DNA from: Cupriavidus basilensis
Lineage (GTDB): Bacteria > Pseudomonadota > Gammaproteobacteria > Burkholderiales > Burkholderiaceae
Direction: 5' to 3'
Assembly: GCF_008801925.2 (NCBI RefSeq)
Contig: NZ_CP062803.1
Span: forward strand, 372,001 to 436,000
Length of the DNA stretch: 64,000 nt
The notes beneath the pieces were generated by a model. It saw nothing but the letters and a program-made list of their open reading frames with translations. It was not told where the DNA came from and did not search any database. This document shows positions 17,709 to 26,346 of the stretch, in pieces. The translations under genes and the position numbers were made by a program. Numbering within the stretch: the stretch's first letter is position 1; every line of letters begins with the position of its first letter.

Positions 17709-18530
17709 ATGCGCTCCATGTCCCCGACCGACGTCATGCCTCGCACCGCATCGCCCCGTACCGCCCAGCCGAAAGCAGTCAAGCCAAAAGCCGTCAGACA
17801 GAAGCCCGACGCCGTGCCCGTTGCCGCAACCTCGAAGGACGCTGGCGCGGACCCCGGCGGCGACGCTGATGCGCGCATCTACCAGTCCATCTTCGATGGC
17901 GTGCTCAACCACCGGCTCACGCCCGGCACCAAGCTGCCAGAGCCGGAGCTGTGCCAGTTGTTTGGCGTAGGCCGCGCGGTCGTGCGGCGCGTGCTGGAGA
18001 AACTGGCGCACGATGGCATCGTCGACCTGCGCCCCAACAAGGGCGCGGTCATCGCCGAGCCCACGCCGGCCGAGACCAGCCAGATATTCGAAGCGCGCCG
18101 CGCCATGGAGCGCGTGCTGGTGGAACTCGCCGTGGCACGCGCAACGCCCGCCGACCTGCGCGAGCTGCGCCAGCAACTGGCCGCCGAGCACGAGGCCATG
18201 CACCGCTTCGACCAGCCCTCATGGGCGCGGCTGGCAAGCGGCTTTCACCTGCGCATCGCCGCGCTTGCGCGCAACCCGGTGCTGCAGCGCTACCTTACTG
18301 AACTGGTCTCGCGCTGCTCGCTGATCGTCGGCCTGTACGAGCCGCCGGGCCACGCGCCCTGCGAGCACGACGAACACACCGCCATCGTGGACTGCATCGA
18401 GCGGCGCGACGCCGCCGGCGCGGTCGAACGGATGGAGTCGCACCTGCGCGAGCTGGAGCAGCGCATCGAAACGTCCCGCATGCAGGGCGAGAAGAGCCTC
18501 GCGCAGATGCTGGGCCTGGCCGGGGAGTAA
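17709..18530 (+). CDS. GntR-family (FCD) transcriptional regulator
   Basis: A 273-residue repressor-type regulator. After a basic, Pro/Ala-rich leader (about 1-55), the winged helix-turn-helix (about 58-120) shows PEPELCQLFGVGRAVVRRVL and the wing DLRPNKGAVI. The FCD ligand-binding domain (about 130-265) has the usual ordered acidic and histidine residues that often bind a metal and an organic acid. It lies four bases after the deacetylase gene and probably controls this operon and perhaps the divergent ABC genes, sensing the transported compound. An alternative start is three codons later. Confidence 0.88.
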   Translation: MRSMSPTDVMPRTASPRTAQPKAVKPKAVRQKPDAVPVAATSKDAGADPGGDADARIYQSIFDGVLNHRLTPGTKLPEPELCQLFGVGRAVVRRVLEKLAHDGIVDLRPNKGAVIAEPTPAETSQIFEARRAMERVLVELAVARATPADLRELRQQLAAEHEAMHRFDQPSWARLASGFHLRIAALARNPVLQRYLTELVSRCSLIVGLYEPPGHAPCEHDEHTAIVDCIERRDAAGAVERMESHLRELEQRIETSRMQGEKSLAQMLGLAGE

Positions 18531-18552
18531 GGCCGAATCAGGGGAAACAAGC

Positions 18553-19188
18553 ATGGAAATCGATTTCGAGGCCATCACCGAATACCAGCGCTACAAGCTG
18601 ATGGCCAGCCTGATCGTGCCGCGGCCGATCGCACTGGTCACCACGCTGTCGGAAGACGGCACCGTCAATGCCGCGCCGTTCTCGATGTTCAACATGCTGG
18701 GCGAGGAGCCACCCATCGTGATGATCAGCATCAACCGCCTGCACGACGGCGCGCTCAAGGACACCGCGGCCAATATCGTGCGCACCGGCGAGTTTGTCGT
18801 GCACCTGTGCGATGAAGCGATGGCGGAGCAGATGCATGGCTGCGGCGAGCGCTTGCCGCCGGAGCAGAGCGAGCTCGCGCGCGTGGGGTTGACATCGCTG
18901 CCATCGAGCGCGGTGGCGCCGCCGCGAATTGCCCAGGCGCCGGTGGCGTTCGAGTGCACCCTGTGGGAAACGCTGGAGACGACCAGCCGGCAGATTTTCA
19001 TAGGCCGCGTGCTGCGGCTGCATGCGCGCGACGAGCTGATCGATACGCAGGCCTGGCGGGTGCGGCTGCAGAACTACTTTCCGGTGGGGCGATTCGGTGC
19101 CAGCTTCTACGTCACCACGCGGGATCGGTTCTCGATGGAGAAAGAGGCGGGTGTGGTGACGGCGACCACGGCGGTGGATGAGATGTGA
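18553..19188 (+). CDS. Flavin reductase-like FMN-binding protein
   Basis: A 211-residue flavoprotein of the flavin reductase-like/DIM6-NTAB family, split beta-barrel fold. Characteristic segments are YKLMASLIVPRPIALVTTLSEDGTVNAAPFSMFN near the N-terminus, given here only to residue 45 of the protein, and NYFPVGRFGASFYVTTRD near the C-terminus. Some members supply reduced flavin to two-component monooxygenases; none is encoded next to it. Third gene of the deacetylase-GntR group, 22 bases after the regulator. Its last bases overlap a short gene remnant. Confidence 0.82.
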   Translation: MEIDFEAITEYQRYKLMASLIVPRPIALVTTLSEDGTVNAAPFSMFNMLGEEPPIVMISINRLHDGALKDTAANIVRTGEFVVHLCDEAMAEQMHGCGERLPPEQSELARVGLTSLPSSAVAPPRIAQAPVAFECTLWETLETTSRQIFIGRVLRLHARDELIDTQAWRVRLQNYFPVGRFGASFYVTTRDRFSMEKEAGVVTATTAVDEM

Positions 19189-19346
19189 GCTGGCTGCTTT
19201 TGCATGGCGGTGCCTATGCAGTGCCGCCCTATGTCAACCAGGGCGCGGTGGAGCACTACCCCTGGCTCAGCGCGCCGCCGATGATCGACAGGCTGGTGCT
19301 GGTGTTCGTGCGCGGCATGGCCTCACCGGGCTACCAGCCACTATAG
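19185..19346 (+). pseudogene. Possible short gene remnant
   Basis: A 53-codon open frame starting at a GTG that overlaps the flavin reductase stop and ending at TAG 19344-19346. It reads like real protein (LLLHGGAYAVPPYVNQGAVEH early, IDRLVLVFVRG late) rather than shadow translation, but I cannot name the family. It runs 16 bases into the LysR gene's stop end. It may be the tail of a lost gene, or chance. Confidence 0.25.
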
Positions 19347-20251
19347 GGCGCGCCCGCTATCCGGTGGGCCGCGAAGTGCTCCGCCAGAAAGTCCACGAAC
19401 GCGCGCACCTTGGCCGTGAGGTGGTCGCGCGTGAGGAATACGGCGAACACATCGGCTGGCGGCGTCTCCCAGTCGGTCAGCACCTGGCGCAGCCGCCCCG
19501 AGCGGAGCATCGGCGCCACCTCCCATTCCGAGCGCATCAATATGCCGTGACCCTGCAAGGCCCAGCCGAGGGCCACTTCGCCATCGTTGGTGCTGGCCGG
19601 CCCGCGCACCTTGACGGTTTCGTGGCGGCTGGCCGAGCGCAGGTGCCAGGTGCCGTAGGTGGCGTCGCTCTCCCGGATCACGATGCAGCGGTGCTGCTGC
19701 AGCTCGCGCGGCGAGGCCGGCTCGCCGTGGCTGGCCAGGTAGCGCGGCGCGGCGCATAGCAGACGGCGGTTGTGGGCAATGGGCCGGGCGGTGAGGCGTG
19801 CATCGGGCAGATCGCCCACGCGAATGCCCACGTCGAAGCCCGCCTCGGCCAGGTTCAGCGGCCGGTCGGTGAGTTCCAGTTGCACCTCCACTTCCGGGCA
19901 GGCCAGCAGGAAGGCGCCCACCGCCGGCGCCACGTGGCGCCTGCCGAAGCCCAGCGTGGCGTTGACCCGCAGCAGCCCGCGCGGCGCCACCCGGCTGCCG
20001 CCAAGCCCTTGCTCCAGTTCCTCCAGCTCGGCCAGGATGCGCGCGCCCTGCGCCAGGTAGGCCTCGCCCTCCTGCGTCACGCTCAGCCGGCGCGTGGTGC
20101 GGTTGAGCAGGCGCACGCCGAGCCGCGCCTCAAGCGCCGTCAGCCGCTTGCTGGCGGCCGACGGCGTGATGCCGAACTGCTGGGCCGCGCCGGCCAGGCT
20201 GCCGCGCTTGACCAGGGTGACGAAGAAGGCGAGGTCGGAGAAGTTGTCCAC
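19331..20251 (-). CDS. LysR-family transcriptional regulator
   Basis: A 306-residue LysR regulator. The N-terminal helix-turn-helix (about 1-60) reads LVKRGSLAGAAQQFGITPSA followed by SKRLTALEARLG and LLNRTTRRLSVT. The effector domain (about 90-290) has the periplasmic-binding-protein-like fold common to the family. It is transcribed divergently from the Bug receptor and LeuC/LeuD-like genes with a 164-base gap, so those are its likely targets, with an organic acid as the likely inducer. Autoregulation from the same gap would be usual. Confidence 0.9.
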   Translation of the reverse strand: MDNFSDLAFFVTLVKRGSLAGAAQQFGITPSAASKRLTALEARLGVRLLNRTTRRLSVTQEGEAYLAQGARILAELEELEQGLGGSRVAPRGLLRVNATLGFGRRHVAPAVGAFLLACPEVEVQLELTDRPLNLAEAGFDVGIRVGDLPDARLTARPIAHNRRLLCAAPRYLASHGEPASPRELQQHRCIVIRESDATYGTWHLRSASRHETVKVRGPASTNDGEVALGWALQGHGILMRSEWEVAPMLRSGRLRQVLTDWETPPADVFAVFLTRDHLTAKVRAFVDFLAEHFAAHRIAGAPYSGW

Positions 20252-20415
20252 GATGCGGCCCGCGGGCCAATTAGTGAATTAGGAGACTGAATGAAAGTCT
20301 TTGGATGAAATTATAGCTACAGGTTCAATGGTTAAACTGGCATCTCAAAACTCAATAAGCGCGGCGGCGTCGAGGACGTTCCCTTGCAGCCAGCCTGCCA
20401 CCCAGGAGACCCCAC

Positions 20416-21435
20416 ATGAACCGCTTTACCGCCATCGCCCGCCGGATCTACCGGATTTGCCGGATTTGCCGCACACCGCTCGCCTTGAGTGCTGCCGCCT
20501 TGTCCGTTGCGCTTGCGCCAGCGGCGGCGCGAGCCGAGACGTTTCCCGCACGCCCGATTCGCCTGATCGTGCCGTTCGCACCGGGCGGCAGCGTCGACAT
20601 CGCCGCGCGGCTGATCACCGAAGCGTGGGGCCGGCAACTCGGCCAGCCCGTGGTGGCGGACAACCGCGCGGGCGCCTCGGGCAATATCGGCATGGACCAG
20701 GTGGCCAAGGCCAGGCCCGATGGCTATACGCTGGCGATCAACAACGTGGCGCTGGCGGTGAATCCTTCGCTCTTCGCCAGGCTGCCGTTCGACACCGAGC
20801 GCGACCTGATGTCGGTTGGCACCATGGGCACCTCGCAGCATGTGCTGGTGGTGACCAACGGCCTGCCGGCCAAGAACGTGAAGGAACTGATTGCGCTGGC
20901 CAAGAGCCGCCCCGGGCAGCTGAGCTTTGGCTCGGCGGGCACCGGCAGTACCTTCCATATGGCGGCGGAGCTGTTCAAGTCTGAGTCCGGCACGGCCATC
21001 CTGCACGTGCCATACAAGGGCGGCGGCCCGGCCATGGTCGACACCATTGCCGGCCAGGTGCAGCTCAGCTTCCCGGTGCTCTCCGCCGCGCTGCCGCAGG
21101 TGCAGGCCGGCAAGCTGCGCGCGCTGGCGGTGACCGGGCCCAAGCGCTCTGCGCTGCTGCCCGATGTGCCCACCATTGCCGAGGCGGGCCTGCCCAACTA
21201 CACCTTCGAGACCTGGTTCATCGTCAGCGCGCCGGCCGGCACGCCCAAGGACGTGATCGCCAAGCTCAACCAGACGCTGAACCAGGCACTGGCCGCGCCG
21301 GAGATCAAGGCGCGCCTGCTCAAGGAAGGCTTCGAGCCGCTCACCATGAGCCCGTCCCAGGCCGACTCCATGCTGCACAAGGAAATCAAGCGCTGGGCCG
21401 CGCAGATCAAGCAGGCCGGCATCACGCCCGAGTAA
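20416..21435 (+). CDS. Bug/TctC-family periplasmic solute receptor
   Basis: A 339-residue periplasmic receptor of the Bug (TctC) family, usually binding carboxylates for tripartite tricarboxylate transport. A signal peptide ends near ARAETFPARP; the mature protein has IRLIVPFAPGGSVDIAARL and the GSAGTGSTFHMAAELF motif. The signal region contains a small tandem repeat (CGGATTTGC twice around 20454-20471). AGGAGA upstream supports the ATG. No membrane partners TctA/TctB are encoded here, as is typical for the many orphan Bug proteins in this lineage. It heads the LeuC/LeuD-like cluster. Confidence 0.9.
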   Translation: MNRFTAIARRIYRICRICRTPLALSAAALSVALAPAAARAETFPARPIRLIVPFAPGGSVDIAARLITEAWGRQLGQPVVADNRAGASGNIGMDQVAKARPDGYTLAINNVALAVNPSLFARLPFDTERDLMSVGTMGTSQHVLVVTNGLPAKNVKELIALAKSRPGQLSFGSAGTGSTFHMAAELFKSESGTAILHVPYKGGGPAMVDTIAGQVQLSFPVLSAALPQVQAGKLRALAVTGPKRSALLPDVPTIAEAGLPNYTFETWFIVSAPAGTPKDVIAKLNQTLNQALAAPEIKARLLKEGFEPLTMSPSQADSMLHKEIKRWAAQIKQAGITPE

Positions 21436-21488
21436 GCGCGGTGCTTTCTGCCGCGCATTTTTTCAACGCATATCAAGCAGGCTGTCCC

Positions 21489-22907
21489 ATGTCAGGCCTT
21501 ACCTACTATCGCAAGCTGGTGGATTCGCACACCGTGGCCGCGCTCGATGCTGACCACGTGCTGCTCTACGCGGATCTGCACCTGATGAACGAATACACCA
21601 GTCCGCAGGCTTTTGCCGGGCTGGCCGCGCAGGGCCGGGGCGTGCCGTCGCCGGGCCAGCAGGTGGCGGTGGTGGACCACATCATCCCCACCCACGCGGA
21701 GAGCCCGCGCCGCATCCAGGATCCCGCCTCGGCGCTGCAGGCGCGCAACCTCAAGCGCAACTGCGACCAGCACGGCATCCCGCTGTTCGATACCGATGAC
21801 GCGCTGCAGGGCATCGAGCACGTGATCGCGCCCGAGCACGGCATGATCCGCCCGGGCATGGTGGTGCTGTGCGGCGACAGCCACACCACCACCTACGGCG
21901 CGCTGGGCGCGCTCGGCTTTGGCATCGGCACGTCCGAGGTGGAGCACGTGCTGGCCACGCAGACGCTGGTGTACCGCGTGGCGATGGACATGCGTATCCG
22001 CGTGGACGGCGTGCTGCCGCTTGGCGCTACCGCGAAGGACCTGATCCTGCATATCATCAGCCGCATCAGCGCGCAGGGCGCGCGTGGCTATGTGGTGGAG
22101 TTCACCGGCAGCGCCATTGCCGCATTGTCGATCGAGGCGCGCATGACCTTGTGCAACATGACGGTGGAAGCCGGCGCGCGCGGCGCGCTGATCGCGCCGG
22201 ATGCGGCGGCCATCGAATACGTGCTGGCCCGCGCCACGGATATCGATGCCACGCTGCGCGAGCGCGCGCTGGCCTGCTGGCGGGCGCTGCATTCCGATGC
22301 GGATGCCAGCTTCGACAGCGAACTGGTGTTCGACGCCAGCAACGTGGCGCCGTATGTGAGCTGGGGCACCAGCCCCGACCAGGCGATCCCCATCGATGCG
22401 TGCGTGCCGGCGGTGGAGGATGCCATCGACGACACGGCGCGCAGCGCTGCCGCCAAGGCGCTGGACTATATCGGCCTGCAGGCGGGCGCCACGCTCGAAG
22501 GCCTGCCGGTGCAGCGCGTGTTCATCGGATCCTGCACCAATGGCCGCATTGAAGACCTGCGCGCCGTGGCCGCCATCGTGCGCGGGCGCAAGGTGGCCGA
22601 AGGCGTGCGCGCGATGGTGGTGCCGGGCTCCGGCGCGGTGCGCCAGCAGGCCGAGGACGAAGGCATTGCGCAGGTGCTGCTGGACGCCGGCTTCGAATGG
22701 CGCAAGCCGGGCTGCTCGATGTGCCTGGCCATGAACGACGACGTACTCGCACCCGGCGAGCGCTGCGCGTCCACCACCAACCGCAATTTCGAGGGACGCC
22801 AGGGGCGCGCCGGGCGCACCCACCTGATGAGTCCCGCCATGGCCGCCGCGGCGGCGCTGACCGGCTGCATCACCGATGTGCGCCGCCTGGAGCAAACCAA
22901 TGCCTGA
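21489..22907 (+). CDS. LeuC-like aconitase-family hydro-lyase, large subunit
   Basis: A 472-residue iron-sulfur hydro-lyase large subunit. The three cluster cysteines are visible in FIGSCTNGRIEDLR and in PGCSMCLAMN, and CGDSHTTTYGALGALGFGIG is the aconitase-family active-site segment. Length and N-terminus (HLMNEYTSPQAF) match LeuC more than aconitase. Its neighbours are a Bug receptor and a dehalogenase, not leuB or leuA, so it is probably a catabolic paralogue that hydrates or isomerises a dicarboxylate (for example a maleate, citraconate or malate homologue) rather than the leucine enzyme. It overlaps the small-subunit gene by eight bases. Confidence 0.85.
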   Translation: MSGLTYYRKLVDSHTVAALDADHVLLYADLHLMNEYTSPQAFAGLAAQGRGVPSPGQQVAVVDHIIPTHAESPRRIQDPASALQARNLKRNCDQHGIPLFDTDDALQGIEHVIAPEHGMIRPGMVVLCGDSHTTTYGALGALGFGIGTSEVEHVLATQTLVYRVAMDMRIRVDGVLPLGATAKDLILHIISRISAQGARGYVVEFTGSAIAALSIEARMTLCNMTVEAGARGALIAPDAAAIEYVLARATDIDATLRERALACWRALHSDADASFDSELVFDASNVAPYVSWGTSPDQAIPIDACVPAVEDAIDDTARSAAAKALDYIGLQAGATLEGLPVQRVFIGSCTNGRIEDLRAVAAIVRGRKVAEGVRAMVVPGSGAVRQQAEDEGIAQVLLDAGFEWRKPGCSMCLAMNDDVLAPGERCASTTNRNFEGRQGRAGRTHLMSPAMAAAAALTGCITDVRRLEQTNA

Positions 22908-23559
22908 TGCCATGCCCGACTACGATTCCGACCTGATCGCCGCGCTTGGCGCGCCGCTGCCCATCGGCAACCTCGACACCGACCAGATCATGCCCAAGCA
23001 GTTCCTGCGCATCATCGACAAGGCTGGGCTGGACCGTGGCCTGTTCTACGATATGCGCTTCGACGCGCAAGGCGTGCCGCGCCCGGAGTTCGCGCTCAAC
23101 CAGCCGCGGTACCAGGGCGCGGGCGTGCTGGTGGCCGGCCCGAACTTTGGCTGCGGCTCGAGCCGCGAGCACGCCGTCTGGGGGCTGCAGCAATACGGCA
23201 TTCGCGCGGTGATCGCGCCCAGCTTTGGCGAGATCTTCTACTCGAACGCGATCAACAACCGGCTGCTGCTGGTGATGTTGCCGCAGGCCGAAGTGGACGC
23301 GCTGATGGCCGCCGTGTCGGGCAGCACACCCGCGCGGATCGAGATCGACCTCGCGGCGATGTCGGTGAGCGCCGGCGCGCTGCGCTTTGCCTTCACGCTG
23401 GCCGAGCGCCACCGCACCATGTTCCGCCAGGGGCTGGACATGATCGGCGCAACGCTGGCACAGTCGTCGCAAATCGCCGCGTTCGCGCGGCGCCATCACC
23501 AGTCGCAGCCCTGGCTGCAGGACGTCGCCGCCAAGACCATGGCGCGGCTGTCCGCCTGA
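22900..23559 (+). CDS. LeuD-like hydro-lyase, small subunit
   Basis: A 219-residue swivel-domain subunit of the same heterodimer. LDTDQIMPKQFL and NFGCGSSREHAVWGL are the signature segments of LeuD, with the substrate-contacting serine-arginine in GSSRE. The start ATG lies inside the end of the large-subunit gene (eight-base overlap), so expression is coupled. Together with the large subunit it should act on a 2- or 3-hydroxy dicarboxylate. Fourteen bases separate its stop from the dehalogenase start. Confidence 0.88.
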   Translation: MPDAMPDYDSDLIAALGAPLPIGNLDTDQIMPKQFLRIIDKAGLDRGLFYDMRFDAQGVPRPEFALNQPRYQGAGVLVAGPNFGCGSSREHAVWGLQQYGIRAVIAPSFGEIFYSNAINNRLLLVMLPQAEVDALMAAVSGSTPARIEIDLAAMSVSAGALRFAFTLAERHRTMFRQGLDMIGATLAQSSQIAAFARRHHQSQPWLQDVAAKTMARLSA

Positions 23560-23572
23560 AGGAGGACGGAAC

Positions 23573-24457
23573 GTGTTCGAAGGGTTCACCCAACATCGCA
23601 TTCCATGCGGCGACGTCGAGATCCACGCAGTCGTCGGCGGCCAGGGCCCGGCCTTGCTGCTGCTGCATGGCCATCCGCAAACGCATGTGATCTGGCATAA
23701 GGTGGCCGCCACGCTGGCGCGGCATTTCACGGTGGTTGCCACCGACCTGCGCGGCTACGGCGATAGCAGCAAGCCCGCCGGCCTGCCGGACCACGCCAAC
23801 TACAGCAAGCGCTGCATGGCGCAGGACCAGGTCACGGCGATGCGCGCGCTGGGCTTCGAGCGCTTCCTGGTGATGGCGCATGACCGCGGCGGGCGCGTGG
23901 CGCACCGCATGGCGGTGGATCATCCGGATGCCGTGCGGCGGCTGGTCACGCTGGATATTGCGCCCACGCTGGCGATGTACGAGCAGACCAGCCTGCAGTT
24001 CGCGCTGGCCTACTACCACTGGTTCTTCCTGATCCGGCCCGCGCCGTTTCCCGAGACGCTGATCGAGGCCGATCCGGCGCTCTACCTGCGCAGCACCATG
24101 GGCAGCCGCAGTGCCGGCCTGGCGCCCTTTACCGAGGCGGCCATGGCGGAGTACCTGCGTTGCCTTAGCCTGCCGGGCGCGGCGCACGGGCTGTGCGAGG
24201 ACTATCGGGCCAGCGCGTCGATCGATCTGGAGCACGACCGTGCCGACCTCGCCGCCGGGCGCAAGGTCGAGTGCGAGATGCTGGCGCTGTGGGGCGAGCA
24301 GGGCGCGGTAGGCCGCTGCTTCGCGCCGCTGGAAGAGTGGCGCAAGGTGGCGCGCAACGTGAGCGGCAAGAGCCTGCCGTGCGGGCACTACATGGCCGAG
24401 GAGGTGCCGGAACTGCTGCTGGACGAGACGCTGCCCTTCCTGCTGGGCGCGGGCTAA
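23573..24457 (+). CDS. Haloacetate/fluoroacetate dehalogenase-type hydrolase
   Basis: A 294-residue alpha/beta hydrolase. All residues known to act in fluoroacetate dehalogenase (Rhodopseudomonas RPA1163) have counterparts: nucleophile Asp104, carboxylate-binding Arg105 and Arg108 (HDRGGR), acid Asp128 (TLDIAP), halide-binding His149, Trp150 (YYHWFF) and Tyr211 (EDYRAS), and base His272 (CGHYMAEE). The offset is constant (+6, then +8). The reaction would replace fluoride or another halide on a short haloacid, giving glycolate from fluoroacetate. The GTG start follows an AAGGAGGA ribosome binding site. It ends the Bug-LeuCD-like operon. An unknown non-halogenated ester cannot be excluded without assay. 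Confidence 0.85.
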   Translation: MFEGFTQHRIPCGDVEIHAVVGGQGPALLLLHGHPQTHVIWHKVAATLARHFTVVATDLRGYGDSSKPAGLPDHANYSKRCMAQDQVTAMRALGFERFLVMAHDRGGRVAHRMAVDHPDAVRRLVTLDIAPTLAMYEQTSLQFALAYYHWFFLIRPAPFPETLIEADPALYLRSTMGSRSAGLAPFTEAAMAEYLRCLSLPGAAHGLCEDYRASASIDLEHDRADLAAGRKVECEMLALWGEQGAVGRCFAPLEEWRKVARNVSGKSLPCGHYMAEEVPELLLDETLPFLLGAG

Positions 24458-24545
24458 GGACGCAACGGGCGAATGCGCGGCGAGCCGGGCTGGCTTACAC
24501 TCGCTGTCTTCGCCCCTGTGTCCAACCGAACGCTTTCCCCAGTCC

Positions 24546-25208
24546 ATGCCGCCCCGCAAGAATCCCGCCGCTGCCACCGAGACGCTCGATAGGCTCGAAA
24601 CACTCGCGCAAGGCCGCGCCGCCAGCGACCAGGCCATCCAGCTGCTCGACGGCGCCGTCAAGCACGTGCTGGAGCACGGCATCGGCGACTTGTCGCTGCG
24701 CCATATCGCCGAGGCGCTCGGCACCAGCCACCGCATGCTGATCTACTACTTCGGCTCGGCGGACCAGTTCTGGGAGGCGGTGCTGCGCCGCATCCGCCAT
24801 GCCGAGCTGGATGCGCGCGCCAGCCTGGCCGCCAGCGAGTCCGATCCCGCACGGGCGCTGGAGGTAGCCTGGGCACGTTACTCTGCGGACAACTACCTGC
24901 CCATCATCCAGTTGCTGTTCGAGATCTACGGCCGCGCCATTCGCGATCGCGAACGCTTCCAGGTGTTCCTCGACGATGTGATTGGCAGCTGGACCGGCGC
25001 GCTGACCGAGCGCTTTCACAAGCAGCTTGGATTGAGCACAAGCGAAGCAAAGCTGCGGGCTCGCATCGAGGTCGCCACCGTGCGCGGCCTGTTGCTGGAT
25101 CTCGTTACCACGGGCGATCGCAAAGGCACCACTGCCGCGCTGAAATACTTCGCGCGCATGCTGAATGCGCCTGCGGCTCCGGGCGCGAAATCCACACCCG
25201 AAGCCTGA
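24546..25208 (+). CDS. TetR-family transcriptional regulator
   Basis: A 220-residue regulator. The N-terminal helix-turn-helix (about 38-85) reads LSLRHIAEALGTSHRMLIYY, with the typical YYF turn; the C-terminal helical domain (about 95-215) should bind the effector. It starts 88 bases after the dehalogenase gene and ends 56 bases before a perfect palindrome that precedes the second Bug gene, which is its most likely target. The first 30 residues are a polar leader. Effector unknown. Confidence 0.88.
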   Translation: MPPRKNPAAATETLDRLETLAQGRAASDQAIQLLDGAVKHVLEHGIGDLSLRHIAEALGTSHRMLIYYFGSADQFWEAVLRRIRHAELDARASLAASESDPARALEVAWARYSADNYLPIIQLLFEIYGRAIRDRERFQVFLDDVIGSWTGALTERFHKQLGLSTSEAKLRARIEVATVRGLLLDLVTTGDRKGTTAALKYFARMLNAPAAPGAKSTPEA

Positions 25209-25264
25209 TCCCTACGCGGCGCCGGCTTCGGCGCCGCCGTCCCGAAAAATTTTTTTCCTCTTCA

Positions 25265-25280
25265 TGTACCACATGGTACA
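25265..25280. promoter_or_regulatory. Palindromic operator upstream of second Bug gene
   Basis: Perfect dyad TGTACCA-CA-TGGTACA, 7-bp arms around two bases, in an A/T-rich promoter-like stretch (25245-25290) just downstream of the TetR gene and 60 bases before the GTG of the Bug gene. The most likely binder is the adjacent TetR regulator. The position would suit repression of the Bug-M24 operon. Confidence 0.6.
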
Positions 25281-25339
25281 GTAAACCAGATGCACCTCGA
25301 TGCGAGGGTGCCGCTTAAGGGATGCGAGAGGAGATCGAA

Positions 25340-26308
25340 GTGAACAGACGCACACTGATACTAAGCGCCGCGCTCGCGGTTGCGGGCATGGCATGCGGCG
25401 CAGCCGGCTGGGCGCAGGACTGGCCGCAGCGCCCGGTCAGGCTGGTCGTGCCGCAGGCGGGCGGCACGGGCAACGACGTGCTCGCGCGCGCGCTGGCCGA
25501 AGCGCTGGGCAAGCGCTGGGGGCGCAGCGTTGTTGTGGAAAACAAGCCCGGCGCCAACGGCGTGCTGGCCATCAACTACGTGCTGCAGCAGCCGGCCGAT
25601 GGCTACACCCTGTTCTTCGCGGGCGTGTCCAACCTGGCCTTCAATCCCTTCCTTTACCCCACGTTGCCCTATGTGCCGCAACGCGACCTGACCGGCGTGG
25701 CGATGCTGGCCAACTCGCCGTTCGTGCTGGTGGTGGCGCCGGCGATGCATGCGACCAGCTTTGCCGAATTCGTGCGGCTCGCCAAGGCCCGGCCGGGCGG
25801 CATCAGCTACGCCTCCGGCGGCATCGGCAACTCCACGCACCTGGCCATGGAACTGGTGGCCGAACGCGCCGGCGTCAAGCTGCAGCATGTGCCCTTCAAC
25901 GGCGCCGGCGGCTCGACCAGCCTGATGTCGGGCGAGACGCCGGCCATGATGAATGTGGTGGCGGGCGTGCAGCCCTATATCGCGGGCAAGAAGCTGGTGG
26001 CGCTGGCCGTGACCGGCGAGCGGCGCCTGGCCGCGCTGCCCGATGTGCCGACTTTCAAGGAGCTTGGCTATGACGTGGCGGTGCCGGGCTGGTACGCCAT
26101 CGTCGCAAAGACCGGCACGCCGGCGGCGCTGGTGCAGAAGATCAACGCCGACATCAACGCAGCCATGGACGAGCCGGCATTCAAGGACAAGCTGGCCAAC
26201 CAGTTCCTCGATCCGATCAAGGGGCCGCCGGCCGAGGTGGAGCGCCATATGCAGCGCGACGCGCAGGCCTGGGGGCCCATGATCCGCAAGCTCGGCATTG
26301 CCCTCTGA
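25340..26308 (+). CDS. Bug/TctC-family periplasmic solute receptor
   Basis: Second Bug receptor of the window, 322 residues. Signal peptide ends near GWAQDWPQRP; the mature protein follows the family pattern (VRLVVPQAGGTGNDVLARAL and YASGGIGNSTHLAMELV). The GTG start is chosen because GAGAGGAGA lies at good spacing before it; the frame extends six codons upstream to an ATG that would overlap this ribosome binding site. It is followed by a creatinase-like protein gene, suggesting the ligand may be an amide, amidine or peptide-like acid, though Bug ligands are mostly carboxylates. Confidence 0.88.
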   Translation: MNRRTLILSAALAVAGMACGAAGWAQDWPQRPVRLVVPQAGGTGNDVLARALAEALGKRWGRSVVVENKPGANGVLAINYVLQQPADGYTLFFAGVSNLAFNPFLYPTLPYVPQRDLTGVAMLANSPFVLVVAPAMHATSFAEFVRLAKARPGGISYASGGIGNSTHLAMELVAERAGVKLQHVPFNGAGGSTSLMSGETPAMMNVVAGVQPYIAGKKLVALAVTGERRLAALPDVPTFKELGYDVAVPGWYAIVAKTGTPAALVQKINADINAAMDEPAFKDKLANQFLDPIKGPPAEVERHMQRDAQAWGPMIRKLGIAL

Positions 26309-26346
26309 TCCTGGCCGGATCTGCCCGTGCCCGCCCGGACCCATTA

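Noticed and set aside
21489..23559. Biosynthetic leuC-leuD of leucine synthesis
   Set aside because: Neighbours are a Bug receptor and a dehalogenase rather than leuA or leuB, and this lineage usually has leuCDB together elsewhere. I kept a LeuCD-like call with open substrate; a genome search for a second leuCD would settle it.
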